Of a stretch of DNA of 64,000 bases, positions 9,514 through 21,843 are shown one piece after another; the first letter of the stretch is position 1, and each line of letters opens with the position of its first letter. Both the position numbers and the translations under genes were made by a program. Origin of the DNA: Allium sativum (lineage: Eukaryota; Streptophyta; Magnoliopsida; Asparagales; Amaryllidaceae). The stretch covers positions 303,295,456 through 303,359,455 of the forward strand of contig CM060922.1 in NCBI GenBank assembly GCA_030737875.1. The letters run 5' to 3'. Under the pieces are notes generated by a model, which had not been told where the DNA came from, searched no databases, and worked only from the letters and a program-made list of their open reading frames with translations.

Positions 9514-10629
9514 GGGTTAAGTGGGATGCACTAGATAAAAGTGGCAAGCTTAAGTAGTAGCTTATGTGGGCCCATTTCAACCAATATCCCAAACGTATCT
9601 TTGTGGGCTCGACTCTAGTCGAGTGATGGGACACGCATATTGGGCTTGACTATAAGTGGCCAAAACGGGTTAGCGGTGGCAACGCAGGATCAACGGGTTT
9701 CATATGCGTGTGTGGACCCAGGCTGGTTGGTAAGTCGTTGTTGCATCGTGTAGATATAAAGCCGTGCACCATTGATATTATCAGGTAGCCACTTTGGGGA
9801 ATGATACACCCCATTGTGGGACCAGCACGGGTATCTACGGTAGGGAGCCGATCGCTTGGGAGTAGTGGGTACACCTAGTAAAGATAGGGGCAGACGGCAC
9901 CTGTGTAGGGGTACAAGAAACTACTGGGTAAAAATTACTAAATACACTTAGTGGGATCAACCTTTAAGTAGGAATTACTCTTGGTGGGTAGAACTGGTGT
10001 GGTGCAGTGTAGGAATTACCCTTGGGTGGGTAGATCTGGGGTGGTGTAAGCTGGTAATTATCCCTGGGTGGATAAATGCGTCTTTACGGTTATCTTAGTT
10101 TATCCTAAGTCTGCCAAGCTGCTTAGTGTAGCCATTCATCCCCAGACGTTACCGTATATCAAGCTTATGTCTTCTCTGGTTACTTTAATGATTGTATTGT
10201 TAAAGTTATAGGACTCACTCAGACTTATGTCTGACCCCGTTGTTTTTATCCTTTTTCCCAACCCTCAGGTTATCAGAGTGGGCCCGGTACGAGTGGGCTT
10301 AGATCAGGCTGCTTTATTCTCTTTTGGAGCTTGGACCATAGATGTAGAGCTCAGCTTACCCTTTCTTTTATGGCTATCAGTTCATGTATTGGGATTATGT
10401 ACTTTTATTTATCAGGATGGATATTTTGTACTTGACTCTTATTATGGTTTTGTGATGTAACCAAACATGTTTTACTTTCCGCTGCAATGAAATGATGTTT
10501 TGGAAATTTTCAAGTATTACTTATATCTGTCTTGTTGTAATTTTTCTGTTCTATATTCACTTAAAATACTCCACCGATGTTATGGCATTCCCTTAGAGAG
10601 TGACCATAGCGGGTGTGGGGTGTTACACG

Positions 10630-13006
10630 TAAGTTTATGTGTATGATGTTATGTAAGTTATGTACATGTTGTTATACAAGTTCATATGCAAGTTATGTGT
10701 ATGATGTTATGCAAGTTATGTGCATGATGCTATGCAAGTTATGTGTATGTTGATATGCAAGTTATGTTTATGATATTATGAAAGTTATGTGTATGATGTT
10801 ATGCAAGTTAACATGTAACATGTTGTGCAAGTTCACACCTTTAAGACACATGCAAGTTCACCCTTGAAAAACCTATGAACGCTTATGCAAGTTGCCTTTA
10901 GATATGACATATGTATGTTCATGCAAGTTGGGTTATTTAGCAATGCTTGTTGGGTTAATATTATGATGTAAGTGGACACCATTTAACCCATGTTAATGCT
11001 AATGTATGCTAAGTGAAACCCATGTTAATTGTGAAAGAATCTTCTCTTGGAAATATGTCGTGTTAGCATAAGTACGTGGGGGAAACGATGGGGTTAATAG
11101 ACATGTTAATGAAATGGTGTGAAATGGTTATGATTAAGCATACCATAAAATGAATAAGCATAAGTGGGAATTTACCTATTGAGTTAGGTCTACCCCATGG
11201 GAATTTACCTATTTTGTTAGGTCTACCCATGTTATGGATTTGGGAATTTACCTATTTAGTTAGGTCTACCCATATTCTTAAAAATGTGATATTAATTAGG
11301 GATAATTAATATGGGGGTGATTAATTAGGTGTAATTAATCGACTAAGACACGAGGATGGACTCATTTGTAGTGTAAAACTGCCCGGACCCAACCGGCTTA
11401 ACCAGTTGCTACAAATGTTAGCCCAATGTGAGAGGTCTTAGGCACAAACTAAATACGTGATTAACGTAAAGACACGAGGTTAGACTCGGTTATGACGTAA
11501 GGCTGCCCGGACCCAACCGGCTTAACCAGCGGTCATAAAAGATAGTCTAATGTGAGAGGTCTTTATGAGGATCACGGTCTTAATTAATTAAGAAACACTT
11601 AACAAAATTAGCATGTAGTGGGACATGAGGGTTAAGTGGGTGCCTTGGGTGGCATGTAGTAACTAGTGGGGGTGCCTCGGGTGGCATGAGGAAACTAGTG
11701 GGTTGCCTTGGGTGGCAATATACGATTAGAATACTTAACCAAAGTGGAACATGTAATTAAAACATGGGTGAAGGGTTAAGTAAGTGCTTTGGGTGGCATG
11801 TGGAAATCTAGTGGGTGCCCTATGTGGCAATTGAAATATGATTGATGACTTAACCAAATCTTAACATGTAAGTGGGCATGACTATATAAGGGGTTAAGTG
11901 GGATGCACTAGATAAAAGTGGCAAGCTTAAGTAGTAGCTTGTGGGGGCCCATTTCAACCAATATCCCAAACGTATCTTTGTGGGCTCGACTCTAGTCGAG
12001 TGACGGGACACGTATATTGGGCTTGACTATAAGTGGCCGAAACGGGTTAGCGGTGGCAACGCAGGATCAACGGGTTTCATATGCGTGTGTGGACCCGGGC
12101 TGGTTGGTAAGTCGTTGTTGCATCGTGTAGATATAAAGCCGTGCACCGTTGATATTATCAGGTAGCCACTTTGGGGAATGATACACCCCATTGTGGGACC
12201 AGCACGGGTATCTACGGTAGGGAGCCGATCGCTTGGGAGTAGTGGGTACACCTAGTAAAGATAGGGGCAGACGGCACCTGTGTAGGGGTACAAGAAACTA
12301 CTGGGTAAAAATTACTAAATACACTTAGTGGGATCAACCTTTAAGTAGGAATTACTCTTGGTGGGTAGAACTGGTGTGGTGCAGTGTAGGAATTACCCTT
12401 GGGTGGGTAGATCTGGGGTGGTGTAAGCTGGTAATTATCCCTGGGTGGATAAATGCGTCTTTACAGTTATCTTAGTTTATCCTAAGTCTGCCAAGCTGCT
12501 TAGTGTAGCCATTCATCCCCAGACGTTACCGTATATCAAGCTTATGTCTTCTCTGGTTACTTTAATGATTGTATTGTTAAAGTTATAGGACTCACTCAGA
12601 CTTATGTCTGACCCCGTTGTTTTTATCCTTTTTCCCAACCCTCAGGTTATCAGAGTGGGCCCGGTACGAGTGGGCTTAGATCAGGCTGCTTTATTCTCTT
12701 TTGGAGCTTGGACCATAGATGTAGAGCTCAGCTTACCCTTTCTTTTATGGCTATCAGTTCATGTATTGGGATTATGTACTTTTATTTATCAGGATGGATA
12801 TTTTGTACTTGACTCTTATTATGGTTTTGTGATGTAACCAAACATGTTTTACTTTCCGCTGCAATGAAATGATGTTTTGGAAATTTTCAAGTATTACTTA
12901 TATCTGTCTTGTTGTAATTTTTCTGTTCTATATTCACTTAAAATACTCCACCGATGTTATGGCATTCCCTTAGAGAGTGACCATAGCGGGTGTGGGGTGT
13001 TACACG
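10630..13006 (+). repeat. Extra partial LTR unit 2 of element B (2,377 bp)
   Basis: It starts TAAGTTTATG, equivalent to about 8253 in the full LTR, and runs to the LTR end GTTACA plus the CG spacer. It shares with the first LTR the short GGCAATATACGATT form. Hairpin modules are at 11343-11441 and 11467-11565. Confidence 0.95.
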
Positions 13007-15388
13007 TAAGTTTATGTGTATGATGTTATGTAAGTTATGTGCATGTTGTTATGCAAGTTCATATGCAAGTTATGTGTATGATGTTATGCAAGTTATGTGC
13101 ATGATGCTATGCAAGTTATGTGTATGTTGATATGCAAGTTATGTTTATGATATTATGAAAGTTATGTGTATGATGTTATGCAAGTTAACATGTAACATGT
13201 TGTGCAAGTTCACACCTTTAAGACACATGCAAGTTCACCCTTGAAAAACCTATGAACGCTTATGCAAGTTGCCTTTAGATATGACATATGTATGTTCATG
13301 CAAGTTGGGTTATTTAGCAATGCTAGTTGGGTTAATATTATGATGTAAGTGGACACCATTTAACCCATGTTAATGCTAATGTATGCTAAGTGAAACCCAT
13401 GTTAATTGTGAAAGAATCTTCTCTTGGAAATATGTCGTGTTAGCATAAGTACGTGGGGGAAACGATGGGGTTAATAGACATGTTAATGAAATGGTGTGAA
13501 ATGGTTATGATTAAGCATACCATAAAATGAATAAGCATAAGTGGGAATTTACCTATTGAGTTAGGTCTACCCCATGGGAATTTACCTATTTTGTTAGGTC
13601 TACCCATGTTATGGAATTGGGAATTTACCTATTTAGTTAGGTCTACCCATATTCTTAAAAATGTGATATTAATTAGGGATAATTAATATGGGGGTGATTA
13701 ATTAGGTGTAATTAATCGACTAAGACACGAGGTTGGACTCATTTGTAGTGTAAAACTGCCCGGACCCAACCGGCTTAACCAGTTGCTACAAATGTTAGCC
13801 CAATGTGAGAGGTCTTAGGCACAAACTAAATACGTGATTAACGTAAAGACACGAGGTTAGACTCGGTTATGACGTAAGGCTGCCCGGACCCAACCGGCTT
13901 AACCAGCGGTCATAAAAGATAGTCTAATGTGAGAGGTCTTTATGAGGATCACGGTCTTAATTAATTAAGAAACACTTAACCAAATTAGCATGTAGTGGGA
14001 CATGAGGGTTAAGTGGGTGCCTTGGGTGGCATGTAGTAACTAGTCGGGGTGCCTTGGGTGGCATGAGGAAACTAGTGGGTTGCCTTGGGTGGCAATAGAA
14101 AATACGATTAGAATACTTAACCAAAGTGGAACATGTAATTAAAACATGGGTGAAGGGTTAAGTAAGTGCTTTGGGTGGCATGTGGAAAACTAGTGGGTGC
14201 CCTATGTGGCAATTGAAATATGATTGATGACTTAACCAAATCTTAACATGTAAGTGGGCATGACTATATAAGGGGTTAAGTGGGATGCACTAGATAAAAG
14301 TGGCAAGCTTAAGTAGTAGCTTGTGGGGGCCCATTTCAACCAATATCCCAAACGTATCTTTGTGGGCTCGACTCTAGTCGAGTGACGGGACACGTATATT
14401 GGGCTTGACTATAAGTGGCCGAAACGGGTTAGCGGTGGCAACGCAGGATCAACGGGTTTCATATGCGTGTGTGGACCCAGGCTGGTTGGTAAGTCGTTGT
14501 TGCATCGTGTAGATATAAAGCCGTGCACCGTTGATATTATCAGGTAGCCACTTTGGGGAATGATACACCCCATTGTGGGACCAGCACGGGTATCTACGGT
14601 AGGGAGCCGATCGCTTGGGAGTAGTGGGTACACCTAGTAAAGATAGGGGCAGACGGCACCTGTGTAGGGGTACAAGAAACTACTGGGTAAAAATTACTAA
14701 ATACACTTAGTGGGATCAACCTTTAAGTAGGAATTACTCTTGGTGGGTAGAACTGGTGTGGTGCAGTGTAGGAATTACCCTTGGGTGGGTAGATCTGGGG
14801 TGGTGTAAGCTGGTAATTATCCCTGGGTGGATAAATGCGTCTTTACGGTTATCTTAGTTTATCCTAAGTCTGCCAAGCTGCTTAGTGTAGCCATTCATCC
14901 CCAGACGTTACCGTATATCAAGCTTATGTCTTCTCTGGTTACTTTAATGATTGTATTGTTAAAGTTATAGGACTCACTCAGACTTATGTCTGACCCCGTT
15001 GTTTTTATCCTTTTTCCCAACCCTCAGGTTATCAGAGTGGGCCCGGTACGAGTGGGCTTAGATCAGGCTGCTTTATTCTCTTTTGGAGCTTGGACCATAG
15101 ATGTAGAGCTCAGCTTACCCTTTCTTTTATGGCTATCAGTTCATGTATTGGGATTATGTACTTTTATTTATCAGGATGGATATTTTGTACTTGACTCTTA
15201 TTATGGTTTTGTGATGTAACCAAACATGTTTTACTTTCCGCTGCAATGAAATGATGTTTTGGAAATTTTCAAGTATTACTTATATCTGTCTTGTTGTAAT
15301 TTTTCTGTTCTATATTCACTTAAAATACTCCACCGATGTTATGGCATTCCCTTAGAGAGTGACCATAGCGGGTGTGGGGTGTTACACG
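13007..15388 (+). repeat. Extra partial LTR unit 3 of element B (2,382 bp)
   Basis: It has the same left junction and right end as unit 2. It carries the 5-bp-longer form GGCAATAGAAAATACG, as the 3' LTR does. Hairpin modules are at 13720-13818 and 13844-13942. Confidence 0.95.
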
Positions 15389-17770
15389 TAAGTTTATGTG
15401 TATGATGTTTTGTAAGTTATGTGCATGTTGTTATGCAAGTTCATATGCAAGTTATGTGTATGATGTTATGCAAGTTATGTGCATGATGCTATGCAAGTTA
15501 TGTGTATGTTGATATGCAAGTTATGTTTATGATATTATGAAAGTTATGTGTATGATGTTATGCAAGTTAACATGTAACATGTTGTGCAAGTTCACACCTT
15601 TAAGACACATGCAAGTTCACCCTTGAAAAACCTATGAACGCTTATGCAAGTTGCCTTTAGATATGACATATGTATGTTCATGCAAGTTGGGTTATTTAGC
15701 AATGCTAGTTGGGTTAATATTATGATGTAAGTGGACACCATTTAACCCATGTTAATGCTAATGTATGCTAAGTGAAACCCATGTTAATTGTGAAAGAATC
15801 TTCTCTTGGAAATATGTCGTGTTAGCATAAGTACGTGGGGGAAACGATGGGGTTAATAGACATGTTAATGAAATGGTGTGAAATGGTTATGATTAAGCAT
15901 ACCATAAAATGAATAAGCATAAGTGGGAATTTACCTATTGAGTTAGGTCTACCCCATGGGAATTTACCTATTTTGTTAGGTCTACCCATGTTATGGAATT
16001 GGGAATTTACCTATTTAGTTAGGTCTACCCATATTCTTAAAAATGTGATATTAATTAGGGATAATTAATATGGGGGTGATTAATTAGGTGTAATTAATCG
16101 ACTAAGACACGAGGTTGGACTCATTTGTAGTGTAAAACTGCCCGGACCCAACCGGCTTAACCAGTTGCTACAAATGTTAGCCCAATGTGAGAGGTCTTAG
16201 GCACAAACTAAATACGTGATTAACGTAAAGACACGAGGTTAGACTCGGTTATGACGTAAGGCTGCCCGGACCCAACCGGCTTAACCAGCGGTCATAAAAG
16301 ATAGTCTAATGTGAGAGGTCTTTATGAGGATCACGGTCTTAATTAATTAAGAAACACTTAACCAAATTAGCATGTAGTGGGACATGAGGGTTAAGTGGGT
16401 GCCTTGGGTGGCATGTAGTAACTAGTGGGGGTGCCTTGGGTGGCATGAGGAAACTAGTGGGTTGCCTTGGGTGGCAATAGAAAATACGATTAGAATACTT
16501 AACCAAAGTGGAACATGTAATTAAAACATGGGTGAAGGGTTAAGTAAGTGCTTTGGGTGGCATGTGGAAATCTAGTGGGTGCCCTATGTGGCAATTGAAA
16601 TATGATTGATGACTTAACCAAATCTTAACATGTAAGTGGGCATGACTATATAAGGGGTTAAGTGGGATGCACTAGATAAAAGTGGCAAGCTTAAGTAGTA
16701 GCTTGTGGGGGCCCATTTCAACCAATATCCCAAACGTATCTTTGTGGGCTCGACTCTAGTCGAGTGACGGGACACGTATATTGGGCTTGAATATAAGTGG
16801 CCAAAACGGGTTAGCGGTGGCAACGCAGGATCAACGGGTTTCATATGCGTGTGTGGACCCAGGCTGGTTGGTAAGTCGTTGTTGCATCGTGTAGATATAA
16901 AGCCGTGCACCGTTGATATTATCAGGTAGCCACTTTGGGGAATGATACACCCCATTGTGGGACCAGCACGGGTATCTACGGTAGGGAGCCGATCACTTGG
17001 GAGTAGTGGGTACACCTAGTAAAGATAGGGGCAGACGGCACCTGTGTAGGGGTACAAGAAACTACTGGGTAAAAATTACTAAATACACTTAGTGGGATCA
17101 ACCTTTAAGTAGGAATTACTCTTGGTGGGTAGAACTGGTGTGGTGCAGTGTAGGAATTACCCTTGGGTGGGTAGATCTGGGGTGGTGTAAGCTGGTAATT
17201 ATCCCTGGGTGGATAAATGCGTCTTTACGGTTATCTTAGTTTATCCTAAGTCTGCCAAGCTGCTTAGTGTAGCAATTTATCCCCAGACGTTACCGTATAT
17301 CAAGCTTATGTCTTCTCTGGTTACTATAATGATTGTATTGTTAAAGTTATAGGACTCACTCAGACTTATGTCTGACCCCGTTGTTTTTATCCTTTTTCCC
17401 AACCCTCAGGTTATCAGAGTGGGCCCGGTACGAGTGGGCTTAGATCAGGCTGCTTTATTCTCTTTTGGAGCTTGGACCATAGATGTAGAGCTCAGCTTAC
17501 CCTTTCTTTTATGGCTATCAGTTCATGTATTGGGATTATGTACTTTTATTTATCAGGATGGATATTTTGTACTTGACTCTTATTATGGTTTTGTGATGTA
17601 ACCAAACATGTTTTACTTTCCGCTGCAATGAAATGATGTTTTGGAAATTTTCAAGTATTACTTATATCTGTCTTGTTGTAATTTTTCTGTTCTATATTCA
17701 CTTAAAATACTCCACCGATGTTATGGCATTCCCTTAGAGAGTGACCATAGCGGGTGTGGGGTGTTACACG
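15389..17770 (+). repeat. Extra partial LTR unit 4 of element B (2,382 bp)
   Basis: It shares the 5-bp-longer form with unit 3. Its right end, TTACACG, leads directly into the primer binding site, so this unit holds the original LTR/internal boundary. Hairpin modules are at 16102-16200 and 16226-16324. Confidence 0.95.
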
Positions 17771-17782
17771 TGGTATCAGAGC
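17771..17782 (+). other. Primer binding site of element B
   Basis: TGGTATCAGAGC, complementary to initiator Met-tRNA, placed after LTR end plus CG. Confidence 0.95.
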
Positions 17783-18006
17783 TTAAGGTTACCAGAACAG
17801 ATAAATTTTTTAGAAAAACTATTTTCTAAGAATATTTTTGAAAGGAGTATTTTCAAAAACATGTCTTTTAAGAGAAAAGTTTTAGAAAGAAAAGCATAAT
17901 CCCCGATAGCCATATCTTTATCTTTCGAATTCTCCGTTTGAATCTCTTCCTCTCTCGTTTTGAGTTTCCCCTCCGTGTGTAGATGATCTTTCTAAGATAG
18001 ATAAGA

Positions 18007-18720
18007 ATGGAAAACCACTTCAAGGGACCTAGACATTAGTCGGATTAGAAGTTGGTTCAAGAAGAAGGAGGACTTGTAGGTACTTATTGGATGGACGATG
18101 GGAGGAAGGCTCAAATAGTTGTTTGGTTAATGAAGGACGAAACCTCATTGATGGGAGGTTACGAGTGGAGAATGGGAAGAAGAAGGCTAGTAGTTATCCT
18201 TTTGGGAGGAATAGGACACCTTATTAGGATTGTCCAAAGAAGCAAGGGCAAGGTATGGAATCTCCTGGAGGGGAGTTGTATTCCCTCACGGCTAGTGTAC
18301 CAGATGGGGATAGGACCGTCTAGGTTGGAATTTGGATTTCTATATTATCCGGTTCAAACTTTATTTGATTCTGACGCATTGAGTTCGTTTATCTCATCCT
18401 TGTTAGTTGAGTCACTGCACTTAGACACCAGTTTGGTAGATGATCCCTTAGTTGTTTCAAACCCAATTGGGCTCCAGGATGTGTTTGGGTTTGAAAGTTT
18501 CTATACTTAGCGTTGAGTTTAGGTGTGATGCTTGTTGGGCTTCACAGGCTATGGATTAGTTTTGCGCATGGACTGGTTATCCAGTAGGGGTGCCGTTCTT
18601 GATTTTGAAGGGAGAGTTGTTAGGCTTATGACCCGCTTGGGTAACACTCTCGAGATCTCTTGTAATCCCATAGAATCTGTTATGCTAGGTTATCTAGAAT
18701 CGCTTGACACGTCGGTCTAG
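18007..18720 (+). pseudogene. gag: gag-protease remnant of element B
   Basis: Compared with element A, most of gag is gone. A fragment matching the A segment around residues 95-120 (GRKAQIVVWLMKDE) is joined to a trace of the zinc-knuckle region and then to protease. The protease motif is LFDSDA instead of LFDSGA, so the third catalytic-loop residue is lost. A frame change near 18510-18530 splits the protease, whose second half keeps LRMDWLSS. The frame ends at TAG 18718-18720, where A has GAG. The TGA shared with A follows at 18727-18729. Confidence 0.85.
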
Positions 18721-19330
18721 AGTTTGTGATCTGTTAGAGCGGTCCGGGAATACTCGGATGTGTGTGAGGAGGTGAAGGGCTTACCTCCGAAGCGGGAGAT
18801 TGACTTCCGAATATATCTGGTGGATAATGCTAAACCAGTATCTTGGCCAGTGTGCCACATGGCTCCTCGTGAGAGGAGGGAACTCCATAAGCAAGTAGGC
18901 GATTTTGCTTGAGAAGGGGTTCATAAGACGAAGAATATCGGAGTGGGGTGCTCCGGTAGTTTTTGCCACGAAGGCGGATGGGTCCCTCAGACTTTGTGTA
19001 GGCTAAAGAGAGCTAAATAAACTCACAAAGAAGAATAGACACCCTTTGTCGAGGATTGATGATCTCTTTGATCAGTTAGTGGGCGCCTCGGTATTTTTGC
19101 AGTTGGACTTAGCCACGAGGTTTCGTCAGTTGAGAGTGACTGAGGATAGTATAGAGAAGACTGCCTTTAGGACTCCGGATGATTTCTTTTTATGAGTGGC
19201 TGGTGATGCCATTTGGTTTGACGAACGCCCCCGCATACTTTGTTGATTTGATGAGAAGGGTGTTCGGGGAGTACCTAAATAAGTTCGTGATGGTCTTTGT
19301 TGATGACATCTGGGTCTTTTTTAGGAGCGA
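18721..19330 (+). pseudogene. pol: RT remnant of element B
   Basis: Homologous to the A reverse transcriptase from just before PPKREIDF to the catalytic motif. It has stops and frame changes, for example near 18910 and in a T-rich run near 19186. [20 protein letters not shown] is intact from 19191. The catalytic box reads FVDDIWVF at about 19298-19321, where A has FVDDILVF. Similarity to RT stops shortly after it, at about 19330. Confidence 0.85.
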
Positions 19331-19605
19331 AATAAGTTTTCGTATGTGCTCAATAGGATGAGCAAAGCCAGTTATGGGAAAACGGTGGTTTTGGAGCGAG
19401 ACTGGCGAGGACATCCAAAGTTGGGCAAAGGCTTAATTGATTAGCCATTTTTGCTAGTATCATCTCACGTAGGTCGCCTGAACTTGAAGGAGATATCCCT
19501 TGGGTGTTTGTCTGATATTGGTTTAGGCCTTTGGGGCTTGCATTTGGGGGATGTCGAGTTCGACTAGGGTGGTCTGCGTGAGAGATGGACAGTTGTGATG
19601 ATTTT
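19331..19605 (+). other. Foreign or scrambled segment replacing RT end and most of RNase H
   Basis: Element A has about 630 bp between the RT catalytic box and the FLASYDFEI motif. Element B has about 275 bp that I cannot match to it in any frame. RNase H similarity resumes at about 19608. The segment has stops in all plus frames I followed. It could be filler DNA from a deletion repair or a piece of another element. Confidence 0.6.
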
Positions 19606-19607
19606 GG

Positions 19608-20784
19608 ATGGGATTCTTAGCATCCTATGAGCTTGAGATAACGTATACCCATGGCAAGGGAAACATGGTAGCGGACGCCTTAAGTAGAAAAAGGTTGTCC
19701 TTGAGTTCATGGTTCGTTGAACGACGGAGCTTAGAGTTTATTTCTATGTTTGACTTTAGACCTTCCGTTGACTTTGTACCCGGTTTGCTAGCCTCCTTGG
19801 AGGTTAGGCCTACTCTTTTGGGGCGTATTGGCGGAGCACAGCAGGACGACCCACAATTGGTTGAGTTAGTAAAGAAGCTCATGAGGGGGGAAGTCGTCCA
19901 GCCATTTGCGTAGGTACACCCTAGATGGTAAGGGGTGGTTGCGTAGAGACGATAGACTTTGTGTACCGCAAGACGAGGGTTTGAGGAAGGCTATACTTGA
20001 TGATGCACATCGGTCGAAGATGACCATTCATCCCGGTGGGGACAAGATGTACCAAGATGTGAAGCGAGTTTTCTTTTGGGCCGGTATGAAGAAAGACGCG
20101 GCCGAGTATGTCGCTAGATGCTTGGTCTGCCAACAAGTGAAGGCGGAGCAAAAGAAACCAGGTGGGTTGCTTCACCCATTGGAAGTTCCGCAATGGAAGT
20201 GGGATAGCGTCTCGATGGATTTTATTGACGGGTTACCCAGATCAAGAAAGGGTAATACGGGAGTTTAGGTGGTGGTAGACAGACTTACTAAGAGCGCCCA
20301 TTTCATACCTGTGAAGAGCAAGAGGACCTCTCCATGGCTAGCTTCTGTATATCTTCGAGAGATAGTTCGATTGCATGGGGTACCCTCTAGCATAGTGAGT
20401 GATCGAGATCCTATCTTCACTAGCGAGTTCTGGAGAAGTTTGCAAGAAGCAGTGGGGACTCAATTGTGTCTGAGCACCGCATATCATCCTCAGACGGACG
20501 GCCAGACTGAGAGGGTGAATCGTGTCCTAGAAGACCTTTTGAGGCTTTGTATTTTAGATTTTGGAGGTACATGGGAAGAGCATCTTCCATTGGTGGAGTT
20601 CGCATATAATAACAGCTTTCAGTCCAGTATTGGTATGGCTCCTTTCGAAGCTCTCTATGGAAGGCCTTGTCGATCACCTACATGTTGGTGGGAATCTACG
20701 GATAAGATCTTGCTTGGGCCTGATATGATTAGGGAGACTTCTGAGAAGATTGATTTGATTCGAAGAAGGATGAAAGCGGCGTAA
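19608..20784 (+). pseudogene. pol: RNase H end and integrase remnant of element B
   Basis: It begins at the RNase H C-terminus (FLASYELEITYTHGKGN) and runs into the linker. A frame change near 19910 leads to the integrase HHCC zinc finger. The DDE core follows: MDFIDGL near 20215, VSDRD near 20397, DGQTERVN near 20500. A TAG at 20266-20268 replaces a tryptophan codon just before [16 protein letters not shown] at 20782-20784 replaces a glutamine codon. The catalytic triad is visible but the protein is broken. Confidence 0.9.
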
Positions 20785-21292
20785 GATAAGCAGAAATCTT
20801 ATGCGGACAAGAGGAGATCAAAGCTTGAGTTTGATATTAGGACATGCTTTTTATCAAGGTATCTCCGTTACGGAATGTGGTTCACTTTGGATCTATTGGG
20901 AAGTGAGTACCAAGGTTTGTTGGGCCGTTTCCTATTAAGGAAAGGATTGGACAGATGATATATAGAGTGGAGTTGCCGACAGGCTTAGTGGTGTACATGA
21001 TATATTCCATGTGTCACATTTGAGGAAGTTCCTACATGAGACCGCTGAGGTGGTAGAGCCGAGCTGGCTTAAAGAAGTAGAGATAGAGCATGGTGAGACG
21101 ATTCGACGAGCTCCTACTCGCATCCTTGGGTCAGAGACTAGGAAGTTGAGGAGTCGAGAGGTTCAACTAGTCAAAGTGCAATGGGGAGAAGATGAGAGCA
21201 ACGCTACCTTAGAGACGGAAGAGAAGATGCCTTCATTATACCTATTCCTTTTTAGGATATGTCTTTTAATTTCTCCTTTATCGTTTGACTAG
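20785..21292 (+). pseudogene. pol: Integrase C-terminus with chromodomain-like segment (element B)
   Basis: Traces of the GPY/F region (FVGPFPIKERIG) are visible near 20915-20950 after frame changes. From 21011 an open stretch carries VSHLRKFLHE, then a segment with LRSREVQLVKVQWG and a final aromatic YLFLF-type end at 21292. This layout resembles the C-terminal chromodomain of Tekay/Del chromoviruses, which steers integration to heterochromatin. The family call is from remembered similarity, not a search. Confidence 0.7.
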
Positions 21293-21830
21293 TACTTATC
21301 TTATCTGTAGTGTGTCCTCTCATTAGTACCTTTGACCTTTAGATAGGGTAAACCTATGGTTGAAACATGTGTTTGAGACATGTTATGGTTGATGGATGCA
21401 AGTGGATGCAAGTGTTTGCTAGTGGTTGCTCGTGGATGCATATACACACTCTAGGCACTAGATCGGCTCAGTCACTTCATATTGCATATTGCATAAAAAT
21501 TGTGTGTAGGAAGCTATATTTATGGATGTATAATGATTGTGTTATCATATGGATGATGCATTTTGGTGAATGATTGTGCACTCATGTAGATATTGTATGT
21601 GTCGATAGGGTTCTCTCGCATACATAATGGATGCATGGCACTATCATGGTTTGCATATGTTCATACATTAGATAGGGAACATATACACACACTTTTTACA
21701 TATGCTCATACATCATTAGAAACTGTTTAAGGACAATGGATGCCCGTGGTTGATGGTTTGAGTAGATGGTTGTTTGGATGGTAGGATATGCATTCTCCTT
21801 AGCTTAGAGATTTCGGGGACGAAATCCTTT
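21293..21830 (+). other. 3' untranslated internal region of element B
   Basis: No coding similarity was seen. TTTCGGGGACGAAATCC just before the polypurine tract is a sequence style common at the 3' end of plant Ty3/gypsy elements; the LARD has TTTTCGGGGACGAAAAG at the same place. Confidence 0.6.
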
Positions 21831-21843
21831 AAGGAGGGGAGAA
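21831..21843 (+). other. Polypurine tract of element B
   Basis: AAGGAGGGGAGAA lies immediately upstream of the 3' LTR start TGTAACACC. It primes plus-strand DNA synthesis. Confidence 0.92.

Larger units (their letters stand above)
6903..10627 (+). repeat. 5' LTR of element B (3,725 bp)
   Basis: It starts TGTAACACCCCG and ends GGTGTTACA. It matches the 3' LTR over its whole length. It is 12 bp shorter in the GTCGAC array and 5 bp shorter in a GAAAA indel (between GGCAATA and TACGATT, about 9340). Confidence 0.95.

Noticed and set aside
9650..9874. A 74-codon minus-strand ORF recurring in each LTR unit (12027, 14409, 16614, 24607)
   Set aside because: It lies in LTR sequence conserved at the DNA level, with no recognisable domain and a variable end in one copy.
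10227..10460. A 77-codon ORF repeated identically at 10227, 12604, 14986, 17368 and 25184
   Set aside because: Identity follows from recent LTR duplication. In the diverged LTR A the same ATG frame hits TAG after 19 codons, so it is not conserved as a protein.
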